64,000 bases of DNA from Mangrovicella endophytica (lineage in GTDB: Bacteria; Pseudomonadota; Alphaproteobacteria; Rhizobiales; Rhizobiaceae). The position numbers and the translations under genes are program-made. The notes beneath the pieces were generated by a model. That model did not search any database, was not told the origin of the DNA, and saw only the letters and a list, made by a program, of their open reading frames with translations. Shown here one piece after another: positions 33,240-41,379 of the stretch (position 1 is its first letter; every line of letters starts with the position of its first letter). The stretch lies in NCBI RefSeq assembly GCF_002893625.1, contig NZ_PKMZ01000003.1, positions 496,001 to 560,000 of the forward strand, written 5' to 3'.

Positions 33240-34436
33240 TCAGGCCGCCCGGTCGAGCAGCTTCTTGGCCCGCGCCTCCAAGTCGAGCCGCGCGTCCTGC
33301 TGAGTCTTATCCCGCGCGATCGCGGTGATGCCCTGCACGAAGTCGAATACGCTCTCGGGCTTGCGGCCTTCCTCGGCCAAGACGGTCTCGATGATCTTCG
33401 CCGTCTCGGCCTTGGAGAAGCCGCGCTTGCGCAGGAAGTCGCTGCGGTCCTCGTCGGAGCGGGCGACGATCTTCTCCCGCGCCGCTCTGATGCCGTTGAC
33501 GAAGGGGAGCGGCGAGGAATTGGCGAAGCGGGTCAGCGCCGGCGCCGCCTCATGCGCGAAGCGGGAAGCGGCGTATTTCGAGTGGCGGATGGTGATCTCC
33601 TCGAAATCCTCGACGCCCCACAGATTGCGATTCTGGCAGACGGCGCGGAGATAGAAGCTCGCCATGCCGAGCGTCTTGGCGCCGACCTCGGAATTCCAGC
33701 AGTAGAAGCCGCGGAAGTAGAGGTCGGGCGAACCGTCGGGCAGCCTGCCGGCCTCGATGGGATTCAGATCGTCGACCAGGAAGAGGAAAACGTCGCGATC
33801 AGAGGCGTAGAGTGTCGTGGTGCCCTGGGTGATGTCGACGCGCGGATTGTAGATGCCTGTCGACCAGTCGAGGACGCCCGGCACCTTCCAGCGGGTGTCG
33901 CCCGTGCCATTGCCCGCAATGCGCTGCACGGCTGCGACCAACTCATGGTCGAAGATGCGGCCATAGTCGGGCCCGGTGACGGCGCGCAGCTCGACGCGGC
34001 CATCTTCGATCTCGAGCGTCTTCACCTGCTCGGCGCGATGGGAGGTCAGCCCGTACTGCAGATTGATCCCGGCGAGTGGTGCGGGAAGCTGGCGCAGATA
34101 AGCCGCGGGCGCGCCGACCAAACCGGCGAGCTGGCCGAAGCTCCAATGCGTCGGAGTGACCGGCGCGTCGGACCCGGGCAGCATGAGCGCCAGGCGCTCG
34201 GCATCGTCGCGGCTCGCCTCGACCCGGATCGCCGCGCTCTCGACGGTTCGAGTGCGGCTGCGTTCGGTCCGTCCATGCACGGCGGCATAGAGGTCCGACA
34301 GGGACAGATAACGCTCGTCGGCCGGCCGCGAGAACCATTCCGACGATACACGGCCGATCCGCTCGCCGCGGCTCACATCCACCTTGTAGCCGCCAGCGCG
34401 GTCGCCAGCGGCGTCCAGAATCTCCACATGCGTCAT
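33240..34436 (-). CDS. DUF932 family protein
   Basis: 398 residues of the DUF932 (phage/plasmid-like TIGR03299-related) family. Recognisable segments are THWSFGQLAGLVGAPAAYLR, NLQYGLTSHRAEQVKTLEI, then RVDITQGTTTLYASDRDVFL and FRGFYCWNSEVGAKTLGMAS. Such proteins are widespread on plasmids and ICEs with unknown biochemical role. The start has GGAG seven bases upstream and a leader-B RNA element before it. Confidence 0.92.
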   Translation of the reverse strand: MTHVEILDAAGDRAGGYKVDVSRGERIGRVSSEWFSRPADERYLSLSDLYAAVHGRTERSRTRTVESAAIRVEASRDDAERLALMLPGSDAPVTPTHWSFGQLAGLVGAPAAYLRQLPAPLAGINLQYGLTSHRAEQVKTLEIEDGRVELRAVTGPDYGRIFDHELVAAVQRIAGNGTGDTRWKVPGVLDWSTGIYNPRVDITQGTTTLYASDRDVFLFLVDDLNPIEAGRLPDGSPDLYFRGFYCWNSEVGAKTLGMASFYLRAVCQNRNLWGVEDFEEITIRHSKYAASRFAHEAAPALTRFANSSPLPFVNGIRAAREKIVARSDEDRSDFLRKRGFSKAETAKIIETVLAEEGRKPESVFDFVQGITAIARDKTQQDARLDLEARAKKLLDRAA

Positions 34437-34449
34437 GGCTAGTCTCCAC

Positions 34450-34489
34450 GACGGGCGCCGGAGGCCTCTCCTCCAACCCTCAACCCGTC
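34450..34489 (-). ncRNA. Leader-B RNA element, copy 2 (5' of the DUF932 gene)
   Basis: On the minus strand GACGGG/CCCGTC (34489-34484 with 34455-34450) encloses GTTGGAGG/CCTCCGGC (34477-34470 with 34464-34457) around loop AGAGG. The ribosome site GGAG follows at 34447-34444. Upstream sequence (GAGTGAGAG, CGTGACG) is also shared with the ParB-like leader. Two further GC hairpins lie upstream (34528-34542 and 34578-34593). Confidence 0.65.
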
Positions 34490-34618
34490 ACGGAAAACGC
34501 GTCCGCACTCTCACTCTCGGGGGCGTTGCGGGGTCTCCCCGCAGAAGGGGTCGGACGAGACGCATGGCTCGGCCGCAGGGGAAGGCTTTCCCCTCAACGA
34601 CCAGTCCGGAGGCTTCGT

Positions 34619-35308
34619 CTATGCGTAAGGCGACACCGTCCCGACATGCTTGCGCGGTGCGTTGAACGGACCGTCAAGAAAAAAGGCGAGATATTCGGCC
34701 ACCAACCCGAGTTCGCCATTCTCCTCGCCAACGGGCGCTCTCGTGAAAATCTCCAGGGCGGTCGCCAGCAACCGGTCATAGGGCCGCGGATGAATGGCGA
34801 AGCGTGCAGAGAGCGGGTAGCCGAGTTCGGTTGCCATCGCCGCGAAGATGGCGCGCTGCACATGCCCATTGCCATCAAGGAACGGGTGGATCTTCCCGAA
34901 CCAGCAGAATGTGTAGGTCAACGCTATCAGCTTGCCGAAGTCGTCAGTGCTCTCATCGCCAATCAGTTCACGGGTTTGCTGCAGAAGCTGATCCATGCGG
35001 GCGGGCACCTCGCCCGGCAGGCAGAATTCATACTGTTTTCCGGGCTCCATCTGGCTGTAGGCGGAAATTCTCCGATTGGACAGCGCAGTTCCAGCGGTGC
35101 CGCGATAGGCGCCGGCATATTCGCCGTGGTCCGGCGGCGCGAAAGACGCGAACAGCTCACGATGAAGATCGCGCGGATCTGAAAAGATCGCCTGTCGGCG
35201 ATTGGGGTCGGCGACAATTTCCGCCAATAGCGCCGCGCATCGGGTCGTCATCGTGGAGTCGTAGGCGGCCGCGGCGTGAGCTTGCCAAAGCGGCGGTGAT
35301 GAGGTCAT
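34619..35308 (-). CDS. Fic/DOC family protein with a variant active-site motif
   Basis: 229 residues. The Fic core reads HPFLDGNGHVQR (residues 141-152). His141, the acidic residue and the GNG phosphate loop are present, but the first arginine of the usual HxFx(D/E)GNGRxxR is His149; Arg152 is kept. Fic enzymes usually move AMP or another phosphate-containing group onto protein targets. No clear (S/T)xxxE(G/N) inhibitory helix is visible. It is the last gene of a four-gene minus-strand cluster of unknown proteins, so a toxin-like role is possible. Confidence 0.85.
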   Translation of the reverse strand: MTSSPPLWQAHAAAAYDSTMTTRCAALLAEIVADPNRRQAIFSDPRDLHRELFASFAPPDHGEYAGAYRGTAGTALSNRRISAYSQMEPGKQYEFCLPGEVPARMDQLLQQTRELIGDESTDDFGKLIALTYTFCWFGKIHPFLDGNGHVQRAIFAAMATELGYPLSARFAIHPRPYDRLLATALEIFTRAPVGEENGELGLVAEYLAFFLDGPFNAPRKHVGTVSPYA

Positions 35309-35359
35309 TCGATCGCTCCGGCGTGCGAGGCACCTGCGTTTTTGATGGTTCAGCGCCGT

Positions 35360-35860
35360 CTAGTGCGGGGGTGCAGAGGTTTCACCAAAGGCGGCCTCGG
35401 CCTCCTTCAGGCAGCGATCCCAAAAGGCTATCGCGGCATGAAGCTTTGGCAGGACAGGTCTGCCCATGATGTCGCGAACCTCACGGGCATCGAATCCAGC
35501 GACGTGGGACACGCCACCTGGCACTGCCGGATCGGCGACCACCGCAATCGGACCGAACGCCTCGCTGCGCAGTTGCAGCCCGCCTTGGAACTCTTTCAGA
35601 AGAGCGTTGCGCGTCGGTTCGATGAAGTCGCCGAAGATCGGCTCCTGCTTCCAGGTCGACCACTGCGCCTTGCTCCAGGCGCGCCGGCCGGCGTCGCCGC
35701 AGTCCACTTTCTCGAACACATGACCGACGGAGCGGAGGAGGGCGATGATCGCCACATATTGGGATTGGTAGTCGGCGACCGGTCGCATCATGTTGTCGTC
35801 GCGCTCGAAGCGCGCGACGAGGTCGCGGATGAAGTTGAGCTGGGCGCGCGCGACGAGCAT
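35360..35860 (-). CDS. Hypothetical protein of the Fic operon (166 aa)
   Basis: Mostly helical and soluble, starting MLVARAQLNFIRDLVARFER. A Trp-rich middle (AWSKAQWSTWKQEPIFGDFI) is followed by a basic/acidic second half. I do not recognise a family. It begins three bases after the 113-residue gene and 51 bases before the fic gene, so it is probably co-expressed with them. A partner or immunity role for Fic is only a guess. Confidence 0.7.
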   Translation of the reverse strand: MLVARAQLNFIRDLVARFERDDNMMRPVADYQSQYVAIIALLRSVGHVFEKVDCGDAGRRAWSKAQWSTWKQEPIFGDFIEPTRNALLKEFQGGLQLRSEAFGPIAVVADPAVPGGVSHVAGFDAREVRDIMGRPVLPKLHAAIAFWDRCLKEAEAAFGETSAPPH

Positions 35861-35863
35861 CGT

Positions 35864-36205
35864 TCAAAGCGCCCGAAAGGCCGCTTCGATATCGGCGGCC
35901 GTGTTGCTGTCGTCGAACGCGTGCAGCACCGCGCCGGTCTGGGTGCGGTCGCGGATTTCGATCTTCTCGGTCTCATGGTTGTAGGCGAAGACGTAGGTCT
36001 TACCCGCGATGTTCACCCATAGCATGTTGGCCGGGCTGCCGGCGAAGCGGCGAATCCGGATGGAATCGGGCTCGCCGCGCCAGATGATTCCGCCGAGCAG
36101 CGCCAAGGCGATACCCTTCACCTTGCCGGCATGATGATCGGCACGCCCCATCACGCCATTGGCGTAGGTGTGCAGTTCTTCGACGTCCTTGGCCGTGATC
36201 GCCAT
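35864..36205 (-). CDS. Hypothetical protein of the Fic operon (113 aa)
   Basis: Starts MAITAKDVEELHTYANGVMG at 36205, the first good start after the neighbouring gene. Residues 50-90 suggest alternating beta strands (DSIRIRRFAGSPANMLWVNI, then KTYVFAYNHETEKIEIRD). No family is recognised. It is 28 bases downstream of the 184-residue gene and nearly touches the 166-residue gene, so the three look like one transcript with fic. Confidence 0.7.
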   Translation of the reverse strand: MAITAKDVEELHTYANGVMGRADHHAGKVKGIALALLGGIIWRGEPDSIRIRRFAGSPANMLWVNIAGKTYVFAYNHETEKIEIRDRTQTGAVLHAFDDSNTAADIEAAFRAL

Positions 36206-36233
36206 ATGTCCTTCCCCTATGATGCTTCGCCGC

Positions 36234-36788
36234 TCAGGCGCGGCGGAGCATGCGTTCGATCCGCACGCGCTGATAGCCGTGAGAATGGACCTGCTGGCGC
36301 AGCTGCCGGATGTCGCGGATGTTGAAGGCCACGGCCGCTTTGAGTGGGCTGGCGAATGTCGCGTAGTAGGTCCAGCGGGTGTCGGTAGGCAGCGGCGCAT
36401 TCTGCCGTCGGTCGGTGATGGCGACGTCGCGCGGGTCGCTGGTGCTGCGAAAAGCGTGGAACGTGACCCAATCCGGCCGCCGATAGCGCGCCGCCTTGCT
36501 GAACGGCACGGACTGAACCTTCACGTCGGCCTGGTCGAGGACCCAACCCTGCTGCTCCAGAATCTGGCGAACCATATGGCCGACCATCTGCTTGACGCGA
36601 TCGGCCAGGATGTCCTCGCGGAATTCGGCGAGGAGCTGTTCTTCGATGCCTTCGACCGCGGGCTTGCTGAGTTGGGACGCCGTCTCCAGCCGAGCGACGT
36701 TTTCAGGCAGGGTGACGAAGGCCCAGATGCGCTGACCAAGCTCGGACGCATAGAGCGACGCAAATTTCTCGGGGCTATAGGCAAACAT
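36234..36788 (-). CDS. Hypothetical protein, first gene of the Fic operon (184 aa)
   Basis: From the ATG at 36788, which has GGAGG eight bases upstream, the product starts MFAYSPEKFASLYASELGQR. Helices fill the first 90 residues (LLAEFREDILADRVKQMVGH); the C-terminal half is rich in Arg and beta-like segments (TRWTYYATFASPLKAAVAFN). No known domain was recognised. It is transcribed divergently from the two-gene nuclease operon across a shared palindrome, so the two units may share a regulator. Confidence 0.75.
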   Translation of the reverse strand: MFAYSPEKFASLYASELGQRIWAFVTLPENVARLETASQLSKPAVEGIEEQLLAEFREDILADRVKQMVGHMVRQILEQQGWVLDQADVKVQSVPFSKAARYRRPDWVTFHAFRSTSDPRDVAITDRRQNAPLPTDTRWTYYATFASPLKAAVAFNIRDIRQLRQQVHSHGYQRVRIERMLRRA

Positions 36789-36800
36789 AACGGGGCCTCC

Positions 36801-36839
36801 TTCACCGGGCATATTTGCCCGGTTATAAGTGCCTGTCAA
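36801..36839. promoter_or_regulatory. Divergent promoters around a 20-bp palindromic operator
   Basis: ACCGGGCA-tatt-TGCCCGGT (36804-36823) fills the spacer of a rightward promoter candidate, TTCACC (36801-36806) and TATAAG (36824-36829), 17 bases apart. On the minus strand a perfect TTGACA (36839-36834) would serve the leftward gene, with the palindrome over its -10 region. A repressor bound here could close both promoters. The binding protein is not identified. Confidence 0.55.
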
Positions 36840-36886
36840 TGGCTGTTGCGGATAATCCGCGACCAAGTGAGGAGGAAGGCGCGGCC

Positions 36887-38443
36887 ATGCTTGAGGTTGG
36901 TGGTGCCATGCGGACGATATCGGGACCTGAAGCGAGGGCGCTGGTCGAAAGCCAGTTGGCCGCACACGGCAACGGCGTGCTTTCGGTTCTTGCCCAATAT
37001 CGGCGCGATGATGCGATAGCCGCTTGGCACGAGACGATCCGAGCCGTGGAAGAATTCATCAATCTCCCGAAATTCGGGATCGCCGACGATGGGCTCCGGG
37101 CTTGGTTGTGCGCGATCCGGCTGGACGATGCGTTTGTTTCAAACCCGGGGCCGACATGGTTGGCGGTGCGCCAGGCGCTCGCACCCTATCTCGAGCTGTC
37201 CGTCGTCTCTCGCTTCACACGGGTCATGCTCTACGCCGGCGCCATGGGGGCGGCCTTTGCCCAGCACGGCCTCGACGCTCGCAGCGCAAGTATCACGCTC
37301 GACACGATCGGCAGCGCCGTCGACTATTTTCAGTCGCGGCGAAGGCACTTTGTCTCGCTGCTCTACACCATGCCCTACGCCTGTTCCGGTTCGCTTGTTC
37401 TCCAGCCCTACGATGCCCTGACCGTTCTCATGCCGCAGGTCGAGCATAGCTGCATCGCCATCACCGGCTTCCATCAGAAGCTTGCGCTGCTTGAGGCCCT
37501 GCCGGATTTCAGTCTGGAGGTCGACCACATCGGCGCTATGGCGAGCCACGGCTTCGAGACCTTGGACGACTATTTCCTCGAACCGGAGCGCGCATCGATC
37601 CATGTGATGGCGGAGCTGCGCGGCGACCAGTTCATGATGCCCGCCATGGAGCCGCTGGATCGAACGAAGATCTTTTCGGCCGCCGAACTGCGCAATGGCG
37701 TGAAGCTGATCGGGGCGACCTACGAGACCTTCGGCCTGAAGGACTCTGATTTTTCCGCCATGGGCCTGCTGGTGGTCGCCTTCGCACGCCATTGCCGCGA
37801 CGACTATTACGTCGAGATCGGAAAGGAGAAGTTCCGCTCGATGCTTCGCGCGCAATCCGCGCTCGATCCCGCGGAGCTTGAGACGCTCCTCGTCAACAAG
37901 CCCTCGGACTATGCGACGAACACCAATGCCTATCAGCCGTTCCTGGACCTTGGGGACAGGGTCGTGTCGAACGTCAATCTTCTGTCGCGCTTCCTCTACG
38001 CGTTCAAGAATGTCCACCTCGGCAGCCGCCGGCGCTTCCAGATCCATGCCGGCTTCATTTTCGAGGACATGGTGAAGCGCGACCTCGACGGCTTGGGCTT
38101 CGCCGTGACGGACATCAAGCGGATCAATCGGAAGGAATTCGATGTCGTCGCCACGCGCGGCGGCGTCATCTTCAACATCCAGTGCAAGAATAACTGGGTT
38201 GATCTGTCGAAGATTGAGGCGGAGCGCGCGCTGTTCGTCCGATATAACCAATCCCTGACGAATTATTATGAGCGCGCCCTGAAGAAGGAGCGCGGCCGCG
38301 AGCATCTCCTGAAACAGGCACTAGGAATGGACAAGGTCGTGCATTACGTGGTCAGCCGATTTCCGGTGATCGGCGCCAACCCCGCGGTGATCAACTACAA
38401 TCAGATCGATCGGCTTCGCTTCGCCGGCCAGGCGGCCTCATGA
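36887..38443 (+). CDS. Unfamiliar protein with C-terminal Mrr-like PD-(D/E)XK nuclease domain
   Basis: 518 residues from the ATG at 36887, which has AGGAGGAAGG seven bases upstream; upstream in-frame starts at 36815 and 36839 lack that site. The N-terminal 380 residues are mostly helical with no family I recognise. Residues about 390-450 carry a nuclease-like pattern: FEDMVKRDLDGLGF (Glu), KEFDVVATRGG (Asp) and FNIQCKNN (QxK), as in Mrr/type IV restriction folds. The stop overlaps the next gene. A defence or toxin role is inferred from the island. Confidence 0.75.
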   Translation: MLEVGGAMRTISGPEARALVESQLAAHGNGVLSVLAQYRRDDAIAAWHETIRAVEEFINLPKFGIADDGLRAWLCAIRLDDAFVSNPGPTWLAVRQALAPYLELSVVSRFTRVMLYAGAMGAAFAQHGLDARSASITLDTIGSAVDYFQSRRRHFVSLLYTMPYACSGSLVLQPYDALTVLMPQVEHSCIAITGFHQKLALLEALPDFSLEVDHIGAMASHGFETLDDYFLEPERASIHVMAELRGDQFMMPAMEPLDRTKIFSAAELRNGVKLIGATYETFGLKDSDFSAMGLLVVAFARHCRDDYYVEIGKEKFRSMLRAQSALDPAELETLLVNKPSDYATNTNAYQPFLDLGDRVVSNVNLLSRFLYAFKNVHLGSRRRFQIHAGFIFEDMVKRDLDGLGFAVTDIKRINRKEFDVVATRGGVIFNIQCKNNWVDLSKIEAERALFVRYNQSLTNYYERALKKERGREHLLKQALGMDKVVHYVVSRFPVIGANPAVINYNQIDRLRFAGQAAS

Positions 38444-39126
38444 TGAACCCTGCGGATATTCGCGACCTGCTCATACGGTTCACAGGCCCCGATCTGACGC
38501 AGACTCTTGCGCGGATTGAGAGCGCGGTACGCGGCGTTGCGGCGGAGGATTGCGCAAGCTTTCTTGAGGGCGCTGGGGTGGGTCGTGAGGCGCTGGCTGC
38601 GGCCGCCGAGATGAAGCGCCTGGCTGGCCAGATCAATGTCACCATCCATGCGCTCGGGATCCTGCTCTGCCTTCCGCACATCCTCGAGCCGGACGAGCGG
38701 GTCGAATACGTGTCGCTCGGCGCCGGAAATACCGGGCGCGATTTCGATTTGGAGACCAACCTTCGGGTCGCCGAGTTCAAATTCATACGATGGCGGGGCG
38801 GCGCGGAGTCGATCCGCCAGAATTCCGTGTTCAAGGATTATCTGCTGCTCGCCGAGCATCCGACAGCGAAGCGAAAATACCTCTATCTGCTCGGCACCGA
38901 ACATGCGCTCAAGTTCCTGCGGGGCGGCCGCGCCCTGTCGAGTGTGCTAAGCCGGAACGACAAGCTGCAGAAGATGTTCGCGGATCGCTTTGGCGAGGTG
39001 TTCCGAACGGTCGGCGACTATTACGCGGTCCGCGCCGGCGCAGTGGAGATTGAGGATGTCTCGCCGTGGCTTTCGGAACTGGCGGAGGAGTTGATCGCGG
39101 AGCCGGACGCAGGCGCCGATGACTAG
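38440..39126 (+). CDS. Partner protein with PD-(D/E)XK-like motif (228 aa)
   Basis: Start at 38440 or 38443 (ATGATG), overlapping the previous stop, so the two are translationally coupled. After a helical N-terminus, residues 95-125 contain GNTGRDFDLETNLRVAEFKF, a D...ExK arrangement like a small PD-(D/E)XK fold, followed by SVFKDYLLLAEHP. No known family is recognised. It could be a second nuclease subunit, a DNA-targeting partner, or an immunity-type homologue. Confidence 0.72.
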   Translation: MMNPADIRDLLIRFTGPDLTQTLARIESAVRGVAAEDCASFLEGAGVGREALAAAAEMKRLAGQINVTIHALGILLCLPHILEPDERVEYVSLGAGNTGRDFDLETNLRVAEFKFIRWRGGAESIRQNSVFKDYLLLAEHPTAKRKYLYLLGTEHALKFLRGGRALSSVLSRNDKLQKMFADRFGEVFRTVGDYYAVRAGAVEIEDVSPWLSELAEELIAEPDAGADD

Positions 39127-39221
39127 GTGAGCAGGGCGAGCGACGCGTGCGCGGCGTGCGTTGCGGCCACTGGCGGGCTTCCTTTCACAGGAAGTACAAG
39201 CTGAAGAGCTAGGAGCCGTCA

Positions 39222-39680
39222 TCAGGTGGTGAGTGCGACGTGCCCAGGCACCCTATGTCGGATGAACATGTAAGCAGAGGCTTCCAGGAGGAGGAGGCAT
39301 CGCAGTCTGACGATCATCAAAGCGGAAAAGTCTATGTCCCGCTCGCCGTCCACCAGACTTTGCATTGACGTCATGTCCTCCCGGCTTGGTCTCACGGGGA
39401 AGCTAGGATGAGAATGCCATTCGCCGAGATAGTTGAAGCGGCTGAAATCAGATCCGGTCTTTTGAAAGAAGGCCTCGAGAGCTTCGGTATGATGGTGAGG
39501 GCTGCGAACGAAGTGAGCAGCCGTTCCGGTCGTGGCGTCAACTGAGAAATCCACGATACGGAAATGGTCGGGTGCGACTTGCTCGCCCATCAGGATGCCG
39601 CCGATCTCGCGCCTTCCGGCACGCCTCAGACATTTGCGAAAGCGGGCCCGTTGGTCACTTGGAAGGCTGATCGTGACCAT
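39222..39680 (-). CDS. cap3: Cap3-like JAB/JAMM isopeptidase of type II CBASS
   Basis: 152 residues from the ATG at 39680, inside the end of the Cap2 gene (26-bp overlap). The JAMM zinc site is complete: Glu25 (EIGGILMGE), His89-x-His91 (GEWHSHPSF), Ser99 and Asp102 (SREDM). Cap3 proteases remove conjugates made by Cap2 from the CBASS cyclase and so limit signalling. Length matches a single-domain JAB protein. Translation is probably coupled to Cap2. Confidence 0.9.
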   Translation of the reverse strand: MVTISLPSDQRARFRKCLRRAGRREIGGILMGEQVAPDHFRIVDFSVDATTGTAAHFVRSPHHHTEALEAFFQKTGSDFSRFNYLGEWHSHPSFPVRPSREDMTSMQSLVDGERDIDFSALMIVRLRCLLLLEASAYMFIRHRVPGHVALTT

Positions 39681-41379
39681 TGAACGCCGAAGGTAAGAGT
39701 TCACGAAGCAATTCCAGGCTCTCCGCTGCGGACGCGGAGTCTTGCTTGACTTTCCAAGGTTCAGATCCCACGAGCCTGATGGGCCACGTCTCGAATGGAT
39801 CGGAGAAAATCCAAGCCCGACGGAGGCCGATTGCGTAGGCCGGAACGGGAAAAGCGCTTTCGTCAGGGCAGACAAGGACGTCCGTTGCGAAACGCGTCAG
39901 ATGCCCCGCGATAATAGCAACTTCGGCATCGTCCGCTACGAGCGGCATGCCATCTCCCGCCGCCGCCGCATATGGCGCAGCAAGGCCTGCGAGTGGAGCA
40001 GGTATGCCATGGGCTTCGCACCACCCGTTGATCTGGTTACGAGCTGTCTGGGGCTCAGGTTCGTGACCCGATCGAACGCGTGCAACGAGGCCGCCGATCC
40101 CGCCAGCAAACACTTCTCCCCATATGAATGGTTTCAGACTCTCCCTGGCGACCGCGGCGCAAAAGTTGAAGCAATGCGCGTCGGCCGTTGCGTCGATAAT
40201 CAGGTCGCAGGCACGCAAGGCCGACATAACGGAGTCGGTGGAATCTGCGCTTTCCTGTCCACCCAACGCGACGCGCCGCCCTATGATGTCGACCGTTCCT
40301 GCAATATCCGTGAGGCGGGCCTTGAGCGCATCGACCTTGTGGGCACCGACTGCGGCAGCACCAAGCTCGTTTCGGACGATGTTGGCCGCGAATAGGATGT
40401 CGTCGTCGACGAGCGTGAATTGGCTGACCCCCGCGCGCACCAGCATCGCGGCGACCTTGGATCCGAGGGAGCCGCATCCGACGATGGCGACACTTTTGCC
40501 CGCGAGAACAGCATAGCTCTCGGGGAGCCGGGTGCCGGCGCCGACGTTCAGGATCCGCGAGCGCCCGAAATAGCGCTTCTGACTGCCGTCATAGGCATAG
40601 AAGTGGCCGACATCGGTTCCGGATACCAGCACCAGGTCCATCTCGCCGCTTGCGGCCAAGACCTGCTCGCGGAGCGCTGCGAACCCGAGGTCGCCGAGCA
40701 GGTTCGCGATGCTGTCTTGTGTCGCCGCCGGCATGGCTGACCCAGCCGGGAGCCGAATGGCGTGGCCTCGCTTGGTCGTCTCACGAATCCCTGGCGGCCA
40801 AGCTCGGACGTCCGTGGCACCATCGATCTCGGCGATCATGACGGTGAACGTTTCAGCATGGTACTTTTCCGCAATGCCGATTTCTACGGATTGGCCAGGC
40901 TCAATCGCGTTCAGCCGCTCTGCGAGTGGCGACGTGAGCAGGAACCGGAAGTACGAGCCACGAACGCTTTGACCAAGCGAAACGGAATGGGCCGAGGGCA
41001 ATTCGGGGCCATCGACATCGCGTTCACCGACGATCAGCCGATGAGCGCTTTCGATCATCATGGCGCCGGTGATCGTGGTCTGCCAGTTGTCCGCGCGATG
41101 TTCCAGGCAGAGATTTCCCCCGGCGCCGTACTGATGACTCGACAGCCGACTGCCATCGCGAGGGACCACGATCGGCGGGGCGTTGGGATGAAATTCGGCA
41201 TAGGACATCGTGAGCGGAACGCTCTGGCCGTCATGGTCGATCTCGAAGTCGACGGCCAGCGCGGCGCTATTCGACAGATACCAGCGAACGTTTCTGAGCC
41301 AGCTCACGCGTTCGGCGAGCTCGGCGACGCCCTGACGTTCGGATCGGGCCCGTGCCGGGTTTTCGAGCCACCAAATCAT
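39655..41379 (-). CDS. cap2: Cap2-like E2-E1 fusion of type II CBASS
   Basis: 574 residues. The N-terminal 130 residues are an E2-like domain with candidate catalytic Cys91 in GGNLCLEHRADNW. The E1/ThiF adenylation domain starts near residue 293 with KSVAIVGCGSLGSKVAAML and continues DDDILFAANIVRNELG; Cys504 in VLVCPDES is a candidate E1 cysteine. Cap2 conjugates the C-terminus of the CD-NTase to targets to prime it. The ATG overlaps the cyclase stop by four bases. Confidence 0.92.
   Translation of the reverse strand: MIWWLENPARARSERQGVAELAERVSWLRNVRWYLSNSAALAVDFEIDHDGQSVPLTMSYAEFHPNAPPIVVPRDGSRLSSHQYGAGGNLCLEHRADNWQTTITGAMMIESAHRLIVGERDVDGPELPSAHSVSLGQSVRGSYFRFLLTSPLAERLNAIEPGQSVEIGIAEKYHAETFTVMIAEIDGATDVRAWPPGIRETTKRGHAIRLPAGSAMPAATQDSIANLLGDLGFAALREQVLAASGEMDLVLVSGTDVGHFYAYDGSQKRYFGRSRILNVGAGTRLPESYAVLAGKSVAIVGCGSLGSKVAAMLVRAGVSQFTLVDDDILFAANIVRNELGAAAVGAHKVDALKARLTDIAGTVDIIGRRVALGGQESADSTDSVMSALRACDLIIDATADAHCFNFCAAVARESLKPFIWGEVFAGGIGGLVARVRSGHEPEPQTARNQINGWCEAHGIPAPLAGLAAPYAAAAGDGMPLVADDAEVAIIAGHLTRFATDVLVCPDESAFPVPAYAIGLRRAWIFSDPFETWPIRLVGSEPWKVKQDSASAAESLELLRELLPSAFNGHDQPSK

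Noticed and set aside
39222-41379. A stand-alone ubiquitin-like (Bil) conjugation system
   Set aside because: No ubiquitin-like protein gene is present, and the genes are in an operon with a CD-NTase, so type II CBASS is the better fit.
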